NCBI GenBank assembly: GCA_002782675.1
Contig: PFIP01000131.1
Location: 6,028 to 38,955 of the forward strand
From: Candidatus Infernicultor aquiphilus
GTDB taxonomy: Bacteria > Atribacterota > Phoenicimicrobiia > Phoenicimicrobiales > Phoenicimicrobiaceae
DNA: 32,928 nt
Reading direction: 5' to 3'
The notes under the pieces are model-generated. The model saw nothing but the letters and a program-made list of their open reading frames with translations. It made no database searches and was not told the DNA's origin. This document shows, in pieces, positions 1-8,276 of this stretch. Each line of letters begins with the position of its first letter. Position 1 is the first letter of the stretch. The position numbers and the translations under genes were made by a program.

Positions 1-398
1 TATATTTAGATAATTCTTCTAAAGGAGTAACTCCTCTAAATTTAAAAAATATTACCTTAGGTCAGCATAGTATTAAATTGGTGTTGTCCGGCTATCAGGA
101 ATGGAATAGTTATGTTTCCGTCTTCCCTTCGCAGACGACTACTGTTTCTGCTGATTTGATAGTGGAACAGTCTTATGGTACAATCTCCATTTCTTGTAAT
201 CAGAGTGGGGCTAAAATATTTTTAGATGGCACCTATAAAAAGACTACCTTTTCAAGTAATCCGGTAGCCTTAGAAAATATAAAAGACGGATATCACGAAC
301 TTACCATAATTAAAGACGGTTTTAGAACCTGGGTAGAAGATATTTGGGTATATTTTGGAGAAATATCTTCAGTGGATGTAACCATGACTAAATTATAG
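1..398 (+). CDS. PEGA-domain protein, C-terminal part (5' end outside window)
   Basis: The reading frame is open from base 3, so the gene begins upstream of the window; the TTG at 78 is not a real start. Two PEGA-type repeats are visible. The first is partial (YLDNSSKGVTPL, then GQHSIKLVLSGYQEW). The second contains GAKIFLDGTYKKT and DGYHELTIIKDGFRTW. This is the usual pattern of small extracytoplasmic beta-sandwich repeats, in which a short G-x-I-x-L-D-G strand is followed by L-x-x-G-x-H-x-I/L and GY/GF. Such domains are generally found in surface or S-layer-associated proteins and contribute to binding or architecture. No catalytic domain is visible in this part. The stop is followed 42 bases later by lpdA, which has its own Shine-Dalgarno. 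The domain call is solid; the function of the whole protein is unknown. Confidence 0.8.
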   Translation, partial: YLDNSSKGVTPLNLKNITLGQHSIKLVLSGYQEWNSYVSVFPSQTTTVSADLIVEQSYGTISISCNQSGAKIFLDGTYKKTTFSSNPVALENIKDGYHELTIIKDGFRTWVEDIWVYFGEISSVDVTMTKL

Positions 399-440
399 AA
401 GTAGCTGGGAATAAATTTTATTAGGAGGAGACAGACCAAT

Positions 441-1835
441 ATGAACGAGATTGATGTAGCCATTATTGGTGGAGGACCTGGTGGATATGTGGCCGCTATA
501 AAAGCCGCTCATTTAGGGCTAAAGGCAGTCCTGATAGAAAAGGATAAATTAGGAGGAGTCTGTTTAAACAGAGGTTGTATACCTACCAAAGCTTTGGTAG
601 GTACCGCTGAGCTATTAAACCAACTCCAAAGGGCTAAAGAATTTGGAATTCAAGTTAAAGAATATTCTTATGATTTTCCGGCCATTATGAAGAGGAAAGA
701 AATGATAGCTAAGAGAATGAGTTCCGGGGTAGGACAGCTGATGAAAGCTAATCAGATTAGGGTAATTCAGGGAGAAGGTAATATATTAGAGCCAGGAGTA
801 GTGGAAGTCATTAATATTGAAGGTAAAAAAGAGCTTATAAAGACTGAGAATATTATTATTGCTACCGGTTCCTCAGTGATGAAGATACCTATTCCAGGTT
901 TAGAAAATGAGGGGGTAATAGATAGTGACGGAGCTTTATCCTTAAGCGAGTTGCCCACCAAGATGATAATTATTGGAGGAGGAGTAATAGGTATAGAATT
1001 TGCCGGTATCTTTAAAGCTATGGGAGTGGAAGTTACCGTGGTAGAGATGCTCCCCAGAATCTTACTTCCTATAGATGAGGAGATAGCCAATAGGCTTGCC
1101 TTTATTTTAAAAAGACAGGGAATTAAAATTCTAACCAATAGTAAGGTTGAAGGGATAGAAAAGACCAATCAGAATTTTAAGGTCCTAATTTCTAACCCAG
1201 AAGGAAAACAAAGACTGGAAACCGAAAAAGTTCTTTTAGCTGCCGGTAGAGTTCCAGATTTTGGGAATATAAATGTTCAAAAATTGGGTATCGAATTGGA
1301 GGGAAGAGCTATTAAAGTAGATCAGAAGATGAGGACTAATATCCCTGGCATCTATGCAGTAGGAGATGTAGTAGGCAAGATAATGTTAGCTCATGTTGCT
1401 TCCCGAGAAGGGATAGTGGCGGTGGAGAACATCTCTGGGAAAGAAGTGTTAATGGATTATAAAGTGGTGCCTAATTGTGTATTTTCTTTACCTGAAGTAG
1501 CCAGTGTAGGATTAACCGAAGAAGAAGCCAGAAAAAAATATGATCAGATTAAAGTTTCCAAATTTCCCTATCTAGCCAATGGAAAGGCTTTAGGAATGGG
1601 AGAAACTGAGGGGATGGTAAAGATAATTGCCGATAGCGATACTTCTGAACTTTTAGGTTTACATATTTTGGGGGCCCATGCTAGTGACTTAATTGCCGAA
1701 GGAACCTTGGCTCTTTCTATGGAAGCAACTGCTGAAGAGATTGTAAATACTATTCATGCCCATCCCACCCTGGCAGAAACTATCGCTGAAGCAGCTGAGG
1801 GAATAATAGGAAAGCCTATTCATCTGACCAGGTAA
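441..1835 (+). CDS. lpdA: Dihydrolipoyl dehydrogenase (E3)
   Basis: FAD-dependent oxidoreductase that reoxidises dihydrolipoamide on 2-oxoacid dehydrogenase complexes or the glycine cleavage H protein, passing electrons to NAD+. At 464 aa it is full length. An N-terminal FAD Rossmann motif (IIGGGPGGYVAA) is followed by the redox-active disulfide motif GGVCLNRGCIPTK (Cys41/Cys46). A second GxGxxG (IIGGGVIGIEFAG) marks the NAD domain, AVGDVVG the second FAD contact, and HAHPTLAE near the C-terminus the catalytic His441-Glu446 pair. AGGAGG at 424-429 precedes the ATG. No E1, E2 or glycine-cleavage genes are adjacent, so the partner complex cannot be told from context. The gene ends just before a perfect inverted repeat that could act as its terminator. 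Confidence 0.96.
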   Translation: MNEIDVAIIGGGPGGYVAAIKAAHLGLKAVLIEKDKLGGVCLNRGCIPTKALVGTAELLNQLQRAKEFGIQVKEYSYDFPAIMKRKEMIAKRMSSGVGQLMKANQIRVIQGEGNILEPGVVEVINIEGKKELIKTENIIIATGSSVMKIPIPGLENEGVIDSDGALSLSELPTKMIIIGGGVIGIEFAGIFKAMGVEVTVVEMLPRILLPIDEEIANRLAFILKRQGIKILTNSKVEGIEKTNQNFKVLISNPEGKQRLETEKVLLAAGRVPDFGNINVQKLGIELEGRAIKVDQKMRTNIPGIYAVGDVVGKIMLAHVASREGIVAVENISGKEVLMDYKVVPNCVFSLPEVASVGLTEEEARKKYDQIKVSKFPYLANGKALGMGETEGMVKIIADSDTSELLGLHILGAHASDLIAEGTLALSMEATAEEIVNTIHAHPTLAETIAEAAEGIIGKPIHLTR

Positions 1836-1845
1836 TTGGTCAAAG

Positions 1846-1907
1846 TTTGCCAAGGGACGGTCCTTTGACAAAGTCTTAAGTTTGTCAAAGGACCGTCCCT
1901 TGGCAAA
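1846..1907. repeat. Paired inverted REP palindromes (BIME-like), probable bidirectional terminator
   Basis: A perfect 27-bp inverted repeat (1846-1872 and 1881-1907) with an 8-base loop. Each arm begins or ends TTTG(C/T)CAA and contains GGGACGGTCC. Each arm is itself a near-palindrome: in the related right-hand copy at 10649-10676, 12 of 13 base pairs match around a single central base. The same unit flanks the RAYT transposase gene at 9763-9788 and 10649-10676. The element sits between the convergent lpdA and hemolysin III genes, touching the stop codon of the latter, and could terminate both. Structure is seen directly; calling it a REP is inference from the transposase association. Confidence 0.85.
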
Positions 1908-1910
1908 GTA

Positions 1911-2591
1911 TTAAGTGAGATAAAATAATATACCAAAAAAATGAGAAATACTTCCCCCCAGGACAAAAAGATGCCAGATGGGGTGGTGGTAAGGCAATCT
2001 TTTCCATAAATAAAAGATTATTCCCAAAAGGTAAAAAGCTCCCCCGATAAACAGACAGAAAATCATTTTTTGAGGCAGTATCAGCAGCATTGGTTTAAAG
2101 GCAACAACAATGAGTAATCCCATAACTACATAAGATAAAACCATTACCGGTTTGAGTTTTTCTTTAAAGGCTATAGAGATTATAATCCCAGCTATGGCCA
2201 TTCCCCAGATAAGCCCAAAAAGAGTCCATCCCCAGGCTCCCCTCATAGAAACAAGAGTTATGGGAGTATAGCTTCCGGCGATAAGAAGATAGATAGCCAG
2301 ATGATCCAGGATTCTAAAAATATTTTTTACCTTTGGGTTTACAAAACTATGGTAAAGGGTGGAAGATAGATAAAGCAAGATAAGCGTAGCTCCATATATA
2401 CTGAAACTTACCATGCGCCAGGCATCGCCGCGTTTGCTGGCCAGAACTACCAGAATTACCAGAGCTGCAGTACTTAAAACCACTCCCAGGCCATGAGTAA
2501 TACTATTGGCAATTTCTTCACCAATAGTTTGAGCTCCAAAGAGATTAGTCTCTTTTTTTAATTTATTTTTTTTATTTTCTATTTTTTTCAT
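1911..2591 (-). CDS. Hemolysin III / PAQR-family membrane protein
   Basis: 226-aa integral membrane protein with about seven hydrophobic segments after a lysine-rich N-terminus of about 30 residues. Family features are visible: EEIANSITHGLGVVLS in the first conserved block, SSTLYHS in the second, and a late LPYHHPIWHLFVLGGSISHFFG block carrying the conserved histidines thought to bind a metal in the PAQR/hemolysin III superfamily. Bacterial members (YqfA, hemolysin III) are widespread, and their physiological role is unsettled despite the name. The gene is divergent from tldD and convergent with lpdA. A good minus-strand promoter lies at 2641-2669. The Shine-Dalgarno is weak, so the exact start among the lysine-rich residues is uncertain. 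Confidence 0.9.
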   Translation of the reverse strand: MKKIENKKNKLKKETNLFGAQTIGEEIANSITHGLGVVLSTAALVILVVLASKRGDAWRMVSFSIYGATLILLYLSSTLYHSFVNPKVKNIFRILDHLAIYLLIAGSYTPITLVSMRGAWGWTLFGLIWGMAIAGIIISIAFKEKLKPVMVLSYVVMGLLIVVAFKPMLLILPQKMIFCLFIGGAFYLLGIIFYLWKRLPYHHPIWHLFVLGGSISHFFGILFYLT

Positions 2592-2640
2592 CTATTTTTT
2601 AATTTCAGGCTATTTTTAAAAAGATAGTTATTTTATTAAA

Positions 2641-2669
2641 ATTATATAGGTTATTTATGGAGAAATCAA
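2641..2669 (-). promoter_or_regulatory. Promoter for hemolysin III gene
   Basis: Read on the minus strand: TTGATT (2669-2664), a 17-base spacer, then a perfect TATAAT (2646-2641). It lies about 50 bp upstream of the hemolysin III start, a normal distance for a sigma-70 type promoter. Confidence 0.6.
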
Positions 2670-2833
2670 CCTCCCGATGAATAATGTTTTATTAGTATGG
2701 TTTTATTTAAAAAGAAAGAATAGTATAATATGCTAAGTTGATTAAAATATTATTTTAACTCCCGTAGTAGATATAATAATTATACTGAATTTAATTATTT
2801 AAAAAAGATATAGATAGAAAGGAAGATTGATTA

Positions 2834-4204
2834 ATGAGGGAAATATTAGAAAAAGCCTTAAGGAAAAAAGGTAAAGTAGATTATCTGGAGATAAGAGCGG
2901 AAAAAAGAGAAACTACTACCATTCATTTTCAGGGTAAAAATTTAGAAAAATTAAATTGTGCTCAAGAATGGGGAGGAAATATCAGAGCCCTGGTCAAAGG
3001 GGGATGGAGTTTTATTACTTTCAATCAGTTTAATGATTTAGAGGAAAAAGTAGAACAAGCAATAAAGATAGCGAACTTAATTACTAAAGAAGAAAGTAAA
3101 CTAGCAGCTATTCCTCCCGTAGTAGAAATAGTAAAAAAAGAGTTGGATGAAGATTTCCGTCAGGTAAGTTTAAAAGAAAAAAAAGAAGTAATCGAAAATT
3201 ATAATCATAGAATTTTAAATTATGATCAAAAAATACAATCATCTAGTGTGGTTTATGCTGATATTTTTTCCACGGTTTATTTTGTTAATTCTGAAGGAAG
3301 TTATATAGAACAAGAAAAACCCTTTCTAAGAGTAAGTTTTACCGCTATAGCCCGAGAAGGAGATAATGTCCAGATGGCTAGTGAGACTTTAGGAACTACC
3401 AAAGGTTTTCGTATAGTAAGAGATATTTTACCCCGGGCAGAAAAAGCTACTACCCGAGCCCTGGCTCTCCTTAAAGCTCAGCCAGTGGAGGGAGGAGAAT
3501 ATACCGTTATTATAGATCAAACCCTGGGAGGTGTTTTTATCCATGAAGCCTTTGGGCACTTAAGTGAAGCAGATTTTCTTTATGAAGATGATAGGATGAA
3601 AAGTTTAATGATTTTAGGGAAAAGAATTGGTTCTCCCCAACTTAATGTAGTGGATGATGGATCTCTTCCGGATTTGATAGGTTCTTCTAAATATGATGAT
3701 GAAGGGGTTAAAACAAAGAAGAATTATCTGATTAAAGATGGAATTTTAGTGGGGAGACTTCACTCCAGAGAGACGGCAGAAAAGATGGGAGAGGAACCGA
3801 CCGGAAATGCCCGGGCCCTTGACTATAATTTTAAACCTATGGTCAGAATGACCAATACTTATATTGAGAATGGGGAGGTTCCTTTTAAGGATTTATTGTC
3901 TGGAATAAAAAAAGGAATTTATGCCAAAGACTGTTTTGGAGGTAATACTACTTTTGAGATGTTTACTTTTAGCTCCGGAGAAGGGTTTATGATCAGGGAT
4001 GGAAAAATTGCTGAGCCGGTTAGAGATGTAGTCTTAAGCGGCAATCTTTTTTCTACTCTTCTGAATATCGAAGGGATAGGGGATGACTTAAAAATAATAG
4101 AAGCAGCTGGAGGATGTGGTAAAGGTGGTCAGTCTCCCTTGCCGGTATCTTTCGGTAGTCCACACCTTAGGATAAAAAAAATAATCGTAGGAGGTGGACA
4201 GTAA
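2834..4204 (+). CDS. tldD: TldD metalloprotease subunit
   Basis: 456-aa member of the TldD/PmbA (U62) family. TldD supplies the zinc site of the TldD-TldE heterodimer, which cleaves unfolded peptides; in E. coli it degrades CcdA and processes microcin B17. The metal motif HEAFGH (His237-Glu238-His242, HExxxH) is present in GGVFIHEAFGHLSEAD, followed by the conserved GSxxYDDEGVKT and LHSRETA blocks and the C-terminal GxCGKGGQSPLPVSFGSPHLRI segment, which supplies another conserved cysteine. The TldE partner follows with its start inside or just past this gene's stop, indicating translational coupling. GAAAGGAAGATTG upstream serves as a moderate Shine-Dalgarno. Confidence 0.95.
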   Translation: MREILEKALRKKGKVDYLEIRAEKRETTTIHFQGKNLEKLNCAQEWGGNIRALVKGGWSFITFNQFNDLEEKVEQAIKIANLITKEESKLAAIPPVVEIVKKELDEDFRQVSLKEKKEVIENYNHRILNYDQKIQSSSVVYADIFSTVYFVNSEGSYIEQEKPFLRVSFTAIAREGDNVQMASETLGTTKGFRIVRDILPRAEKATTRALALLKAQPVEGGEYTVIIDQTLGGVFIHEAFGHLSEADFLYEDDRMKSLMILGKRIGSPQLNVVDDGSLPDLIGSSKYDDEGVKTKKNYLIKDGILVGRLHSRETAEKMGEEPTGNARALDYNFKPMVRMTNTYIENGEVPFKDLLSGIKKGIYAKDCFGGNTTFEMFTFSSGEGFMIRDGKIAEPVRDVVLSGNLFSTLLNIEGIGDDLKIIEAAGGCGKGGQSPLPVSFGSPHLRIKKIIVGGGQ

Positions 4205-4205
4205 A

Positions 4206-5522
4206 TTGAAAAAATTAATGAAAAAAATCAGTAAAAAAGTGGATTCCGCTGAGTTATTTAAAATAAAAAACCAGACTGTTCCGGTAAATTTTGAAGTAAA
4301 TAGATTAAAAGCGATAGATATTTCTGAGACTGAAGGGCAAGCTTTACGGGTAATAAATAATGGGAAAGTGGGATTTTCTTCTTCCACTGGGGGATATAAT
4401 TTAGACTTGATGATTGATAAATCAATAGCTACTTCTGAATTTGGTCCCAGAGCTTCTTTTGATTTTCCTAAAGAAGTAAAATTAGAAGAGAAAGAGAAAG
4501 TAAATATTTACGATGCTCAAGTGGCAGAAAAAAGTATTGAAGCAATGATTAGTACCGGGGAAGATATTATTAAGGAGATAGGAAAAGTCAATCGAGAGTT
4601 AAGGTGTGATGTTAATATTTTAAAGAATTACCTGGAAGTAAAATACCTGAATTCTAAAGGAGGAAGTTATTCTTATCAAAAGACCATAATGGCTTATTCT
4701 GCAATGGTGCAAAAAACAGAAGAGGAAGATATGTTGATCTTATATTCCTCTTTAGAATCGGGGAGAGATAATCTTAATTCAGGAAAATTGTGTGCTGAAC
4801 TGATTGAAAAATTAGAATGGGGAGAAAAAATTGTTTCAGTAGAAAGTGGAAAGATGCCAGTTATATTTACTCCTGAGGCAGCTTTGGTGTTAATCCTTCC
4901 TCTAATTATGGGCTTAAATGGAAAGATGGTGCTCAAGAAAGTATCCCCTTTGTCCGATAAAAAAGGAGAAAAAATGTGGAGTGAATTATTTTCCCTGGAT
5001 AGCGATGGAACTATAGATTTTGCCCTGGGGAGTGCTCCTTTTGATGATGAAGGAGTAAAGATGAAAAGGTTGCCTTTAGTAGAAAAGGGAGCAATTAAAA
5101 ACTTTTATTATGATTTACAGACTGCGGGGATAGTTGGAGTAGAAAGCACCGGTAATGGATTAAGGGGGTATATACATAGTGGACCTGCCCCGGAAGTAAA
5201 TAATTTAATTATACCAGAAGGGAAAGTTTCCTTTTTAGAGATGGTAAAAGATATTAAGCAGGGGATAATTGTAGATCAGGTTCTGGGGTTAGGACAGGGG
5301 AATATAATTAGCGGAGCTTTTTCCAATAATGTACAATTAGGTTTTAAAATTGAGAATGGTAAAATAGTAGGAAGAGTCAAGGATGTAATGATCGCTGGTA
5401 ATGCTCTCCAAGAATTAAATAATATAATAGCTTTAGGTAATAAAGCCAAATGGGTTTCAGGAAAACATAAATTTCCCCACATCTACTTAAAATCCCTTTC
5501 CGTTTCTACTAAGAATAAATAA
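4206..5522 (+). CDS. pmbA: TldE/PmbA, non-catalytic partner of TldD
   Basis: About 438 aa, same superfamily as TldD but without the HExxxH metal motif, as expected for the TldE/PmbA subunit. It retains the FDDEGVKMKRLPLVEKG block that mirrors YDDEGVKTKKNYL in TldD, plus the C-terminal G-x-x-I-x-R-V-x-D-V-M-I-A-G-N-A-L segment. Three in-frame starts are possible: GTG 4194, TTG 4206 and ATG 4218. AGGAGGTGG at 4189-4197 covers the GTG and is well placed for the TTG, which I chose. The Shine-Dalgarno lies inside the last codons of tldD, so the two subunits are translationally coupled. An adjacent BtrH-like gene begins 99 bp later. Confidence 0.93.
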   Translation: MKKLMKKISKKVDSAELFKIKNQTVPVNFEVNRLKAIDISETEGQALRVINNGKVGFSSSTGGYNLDLMIDKSIATSEFGPRASFDFPKEVKLEEKEKVNIYDAQVAEKSIEAMISTGEDIIKEIGKVNRELRCDVNILKNYLEVKYLNSKGGSYSYQKTIMAYSAMVQKTEEEDMLILYSSLESGRDNLNSGKLCAELIEKLEWGEKIVSVESGKMPVIFTPEAALVLILPLIMGLNGKMVLKKVSPLSDKKGEKMWSELFSLDSDGTIDFALGSAPFDDEGVKMKRLPLVEKGAIKNFYYDLQTAGIVGVESTGNGLRGYIHSGPAPEVNNLIIPEGKVSFLEMVKDIKQGIIVDQVLGLGQGNIISGAFSNNVQLGFKIENGKIVGRVKDVMIAGNALQELNNIIALGNKAKWVSGKHKFPHIYLKSLSVSTKNK

Positions 5523-5621
5523 GAGATAGAGCAATATTTTTAAAACAGATAAACATCTAAATCGGGAATAGCAATTATGATAATATATCATATATTTTCC
5601 CAAAAGAAGAGGAGGCAGAGA

Positions 5622-6629
5622 ATGATAATTAATAATTTTAAACCTTTTAACGGTCAACACTGTGAAACAACTGCCACCGGAAGTTTACTTCAGCATTTAG
5701 GAATTTATTTTTCCGAACCCTTACTCTTTGGATTAGGTGGAGGGTTAAGCTTCATTATTTGGAATAGGAAAACAATGGATTTCCCTTTTATTGGAGGGAG
5801 AATAAAAACTGATTTATTGACTCAGAATATTACCCGGCATCTTAACTTGAAGTTTAAGGTTCAGGAAACCTCTTCAGTGAAAAAAGCCTGGGAGAACGTA
5901 AAAGAAAAGATTGATTTAGGTATTCCGGTGGGAATAAAGCTGGACTCTTATTATCTGGACTATTTTACTAAAAAATTTTATTTCGCTGGTCATTATGTAG
6001 CTATGTATGGATATGATGAAAATAATGCTTATCTGGTGGATACTATCCAACAGGGTGGATTGGTGAAAACTTCTTTAAAGAACCTTGAACTGGCCAGGAA
6101 TGAAAAAGGACCGATGTCATCTAAAAATCTCTCTTATACCTTTCAGACTACCAATAAAAAATATGACCTAAAGAAAGAAATAATGCAGGCTATCAGCGAT
6201 AACGCTAAAAATTACTTGAATCCTCCTATCGAAAATATTAGCTATAAAGGTATCTTAAAGGCCAGTAAAGAAATAATAAAATGGTTTAAGAGAAGTAAAG
6301 ATGTGGAAGGAGATTTTAAAACAACTGCCATGTTAATGGAAAAAGCCGGTACCGGCGGGGCACTGTTCAGAAATCTTTATCGAGACTTTTTAAAAGAAAG
6401 TTATCAGCTGTTAAAAGTAGAAGAAATAAAAAAAGCTTACGGTTTATTTGTTAATATTGCCCAGTTGTGGAGAACAGTTTCTAAATTATTTATGAAAGCA
6501 GGAGATAAGAAGGACATGGTGTATGTCAATAAGGCCTCAGATGTATTAGCAGAAATATCCCACCAAGAAAAAGAAGCGATGAGTATTTTGTTAAAGATAG
6601 GTCAAGAAATAATCCTTCAACAAGTTTAA
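5622..6629 (+). CDS. BtrH N-terminal-domain protein (Cys/His acyltransferase or protease fold)
   Basis: 335 aa from the ATG at 5622, chosen because GAGGAGGCAG lies just upstream; an ATG at 5577 is in frame but has no ribosome binding site. The N-terminal ~170 residues resemble the butirosin-biosynthesis BtrH N-terminal domain (PF14399), a C39-peptidase-like fold. A nucleophile-like Cys14 lies in NGQHCETTATGSLLQ, and GHYVAMYGYDENNAYLVDT supplies His124 and Asp140, a plausible triad. The rest is helical and resembles the DUF4872 tail often attached to it. BtrH moves an acyl group from a carrier protein to an antibiotic amine; relatives elsewhere are uncharacterised. No carrier protein or NRPS/PKS gene is near. 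Family fit is by recognition of motifs; substrate unknown. Confidence 0.75.
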   Translation: MIINNFKPFNGQHCETTATGSLLQHLGIYFSEPLLFGLGGGLSFIIWNRKTMDFPFIGGRIKTDLLTQNITRHLNLKFKVQETSSVKKAWENVKEKIDLGIPVGIKLDSYYLDYFTKKFYFAGHYVAMYGYDENNAYLVDTIQQGGLVKTSLKNLELARNEKGPMSSKNLSYTFQTTNKKYDLKKEIMQAISDNAKNYLNPPIENISYKGILKASKEIIKWFKRSKDVEGDFKTTAMLMEKAGTGGALFRNLYRDFLKESYQLLKVEEIKKAYGLFVNIAQLWRTVSKLFMKAGDKKDMVYVNKASDVLAEISHQEKEAMSILLKIGQEIILQQV

Positions 6630-6776
6630 TATTTTTTGAGAAATGGAGTATATATCTTGAAATTTTTATGCTGGTGTGATAAAAAGTAATTAGAAAAAGA
6701 GCTATTTTTTAGTAAAATACTGCAACAAGGTAATTTATAGTGTTCTCAGATAATAAATAGGAAAGGTAAACAGAAA

Positions 6777-7325
6777 ATGGAAGAAAAAATTGTTTATTTC
6801 GAAAAACCGGGAAAAGAAAATACCGCAGAAGTTATAAAATTAGTTCTAGAAAGGGCCAAATTAAGAAATATCCACCGGATTGTTCTGGCCTCAACCAAGG
6901 GGAATACTGCAAAATCATTCTTAGATGCTGTGGAGGGGAAGGATGTTAATTTAGTGGTAGTTCCCTGGCAATTCAGTTTTAAAGAGGAGGGGAATCCTTT
7001 TCCGCAAGAATTAGCAAATGAACTACGGGGAAAGAAACATGTGGTACACTTTGGAACGATGCTATTTCATACTGTTGATTTATATGGGACAAATACACCA
7101 CAGGCCTTGGCTAATATGCTTAGAGTTTTTGGACAAGGAATGAAGGTATGTGTGGAGATAATTATGATGGCTTGTGATGGCGGCTGTATAAAAATGGGCG
7201 AAAAAGTAATTGTAGTTGCCGGGACGCATTCTGGTGCAGATACAGCAGTGGTAGCTACTGCAGCACCCAGTACCAAGGTAACTTTACTACGAATTAATGA
7301 GATTATTTGTAAACCTATTTTATAA
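6777..7325 (+). CDS. Stand-alone pyruvate kinase C-terminal (PK_C) domain protein
   Basis: 182 aa made almost entirely of a pyruvate-kinase alpha/beta (C-terminal) domain. It starts EKPGKENTAEVIKLVLERAKLRNI, then RIVLASTKGNTAKSFLDAV, VPWQFSFKEEGNPFPQELANEL, and ends with EKVIVVAGTHSGADTAVVATAA. In full-length pyruvate kinase this domain binds allosteric effectors. Free-standing copies without the catalytic barrel occur in archaea and various anaerobes and are usually annotated only by the domain; a role in binding a phosphorylated metabolite is inference. The cysteines in VCVEIIMMACDGGCI are noticeable. It stands alone between the BtrH-like gene and an MBL-fold gene, with 147 bp upstream. Confidence 0.85.
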   Translation: MEEKIVYFEKPGKENTAEVIKLVLERAKLRNIHRIVLASTKGNTAKSFLDAVEGKDVNLVVVPWQFSFKEEGNPFPQELANELRGKKHVVHFGTMLFHTVDLYGTNTPQALANMLRVFGQGMKVCVEIIMMACDGGCIKMGEKVIVVAGTHSGADTAVVATAAPSTKVTLLRINEIICKPIL

Positions 7326-7500
7326 TTCTTAATAAGAAAAAATTAATAAGTAATATTTCCATTATAATTATCAAAGTAGTAATTTTAATTGAATCACTTA
7401 TGGAGATAAATATCTATTAAACTCATATTTTTCAACTTATTCGTTTGGTTGGATTTTATAGAAATAAAAATATTAATTAAATTAATAAGGAGGGGAAAAG

Positions 7501-8235
7501 ATGTTTAAATTTATTTTACTTATATTGTTCTTTATGGGTATGGCGAGCTCAGCGAATGCTCAGACTCAATTTGAAACAGATATTATCACCACCTCTGCTG
7601 GTGATCTAAAAATTACCTTTATCGGTCACGGCAGCTTAATCTTTACCTTTAATGGAAAAGTTATTCATATTGACCCCTACGGTGAGCTGGCGGATTACTC
7701 TATACTTCCTAAAGCAGATATTATTCTGATAACCCACGAGCATAGCGACCATTTTGACTTAGCAGTAATCAAGATGTTACGAACTAATAAAACCGAATTG
7801 GTTCTTACGGAAACCTGTGCCCAGAAGATTTCAGGTGGTATGGTTATGAAGAATGGGGGGGTGCAAACTGTTCAGGGGATAAAAATTGAGGCAGTGCCAG
7901 CATACAATATTATTCATAAACGTGATAATGGTCAACCCTTCCATCCGCAGGGTGTAGGAAATGGGTATATCCTGACCTTTGGTGATAAACGAATCTATGT
8001 GGCCGGTGATACCGAAAATATTCCCGAGATGAAAACAATACAGGGAGTTGATGTAGCTTTTTTACCTATGAATCTGCCCTACACGATGACACCGGGGATG
8101 GTTGCTGATGCTGCAAAAGTCTTAAAGCCGAAAATCCTGTACCCCTATCATTACGGTGATACGGATACTTCTAAACTGGTGGAATTGCTGAAGGATGAGC
8201 AGGAGATTGAAGTGCGTATTCGTAAGATGAGCTAA
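7501..8235 (+). CDS. Exported MBL-fold metal-dependent hydrolase (UlaG-like)
   Basis: 244 aa. A signal peptide (MFKFILLILFFMGMASSANA, cleavage predicted after ANA) places the enzyme outside the cytoplasmic membrane. The metallo-beta-lactamase signature THEHSDHFD gives His79, His81, Asp83 and His84. Further ligands are probable in AVPAYN, YVAGDTENI (Asp) and LYPYHYGDTD (His). This is the pattern of the UlaG/YtnP-like 'beta-lactamase superfamily 2' proteins of unknown substrate. AAGGAGGGG at 7490-7498 immediately precedes the ATG. The upstream gap of 175 bp shows no neighbour in an obvious operon. Confidence 0.9.
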   Translation: MFKFILLILFFMGMASSANAQTQFETDIITTSAGDLKITFIGHGSLIFTFNGKVIHIDPYGELADYSILPKADIILITHEHSDHFDLAVIKMLRTNKTELVLTETCAQKISGGMVMKNGGVQTVQGIKIEAVPAYNIIHKRDNGQPFHPQGVGNGYILTFGDKRIYVAGDTENIPEMKTIQGVDVAFLPMNLPYTMTPGMVADAAKVLKPKILYPYHYGDTDTSKLVELLKDEQEIEVRIRKMS

Positions 8236-8276
8236 ACCTACGATTTTATATTATTCTAATTTTTTGGAGAAATTTG

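Noticed and set aside
767-1168. Long minus-strand open frame inside lpdA
   Set aside because: Antisense shadow of a well-conserved gene; Ile/Ser/Pro-rich product without motifs or a ribosome binding site.
2724-2777. Promoter for tldD from two TATAAT boxes
   Set aside because: Neither TATAAT (2724-2729, 2772-2777) has an acceptable -35 at 16-18 bp.
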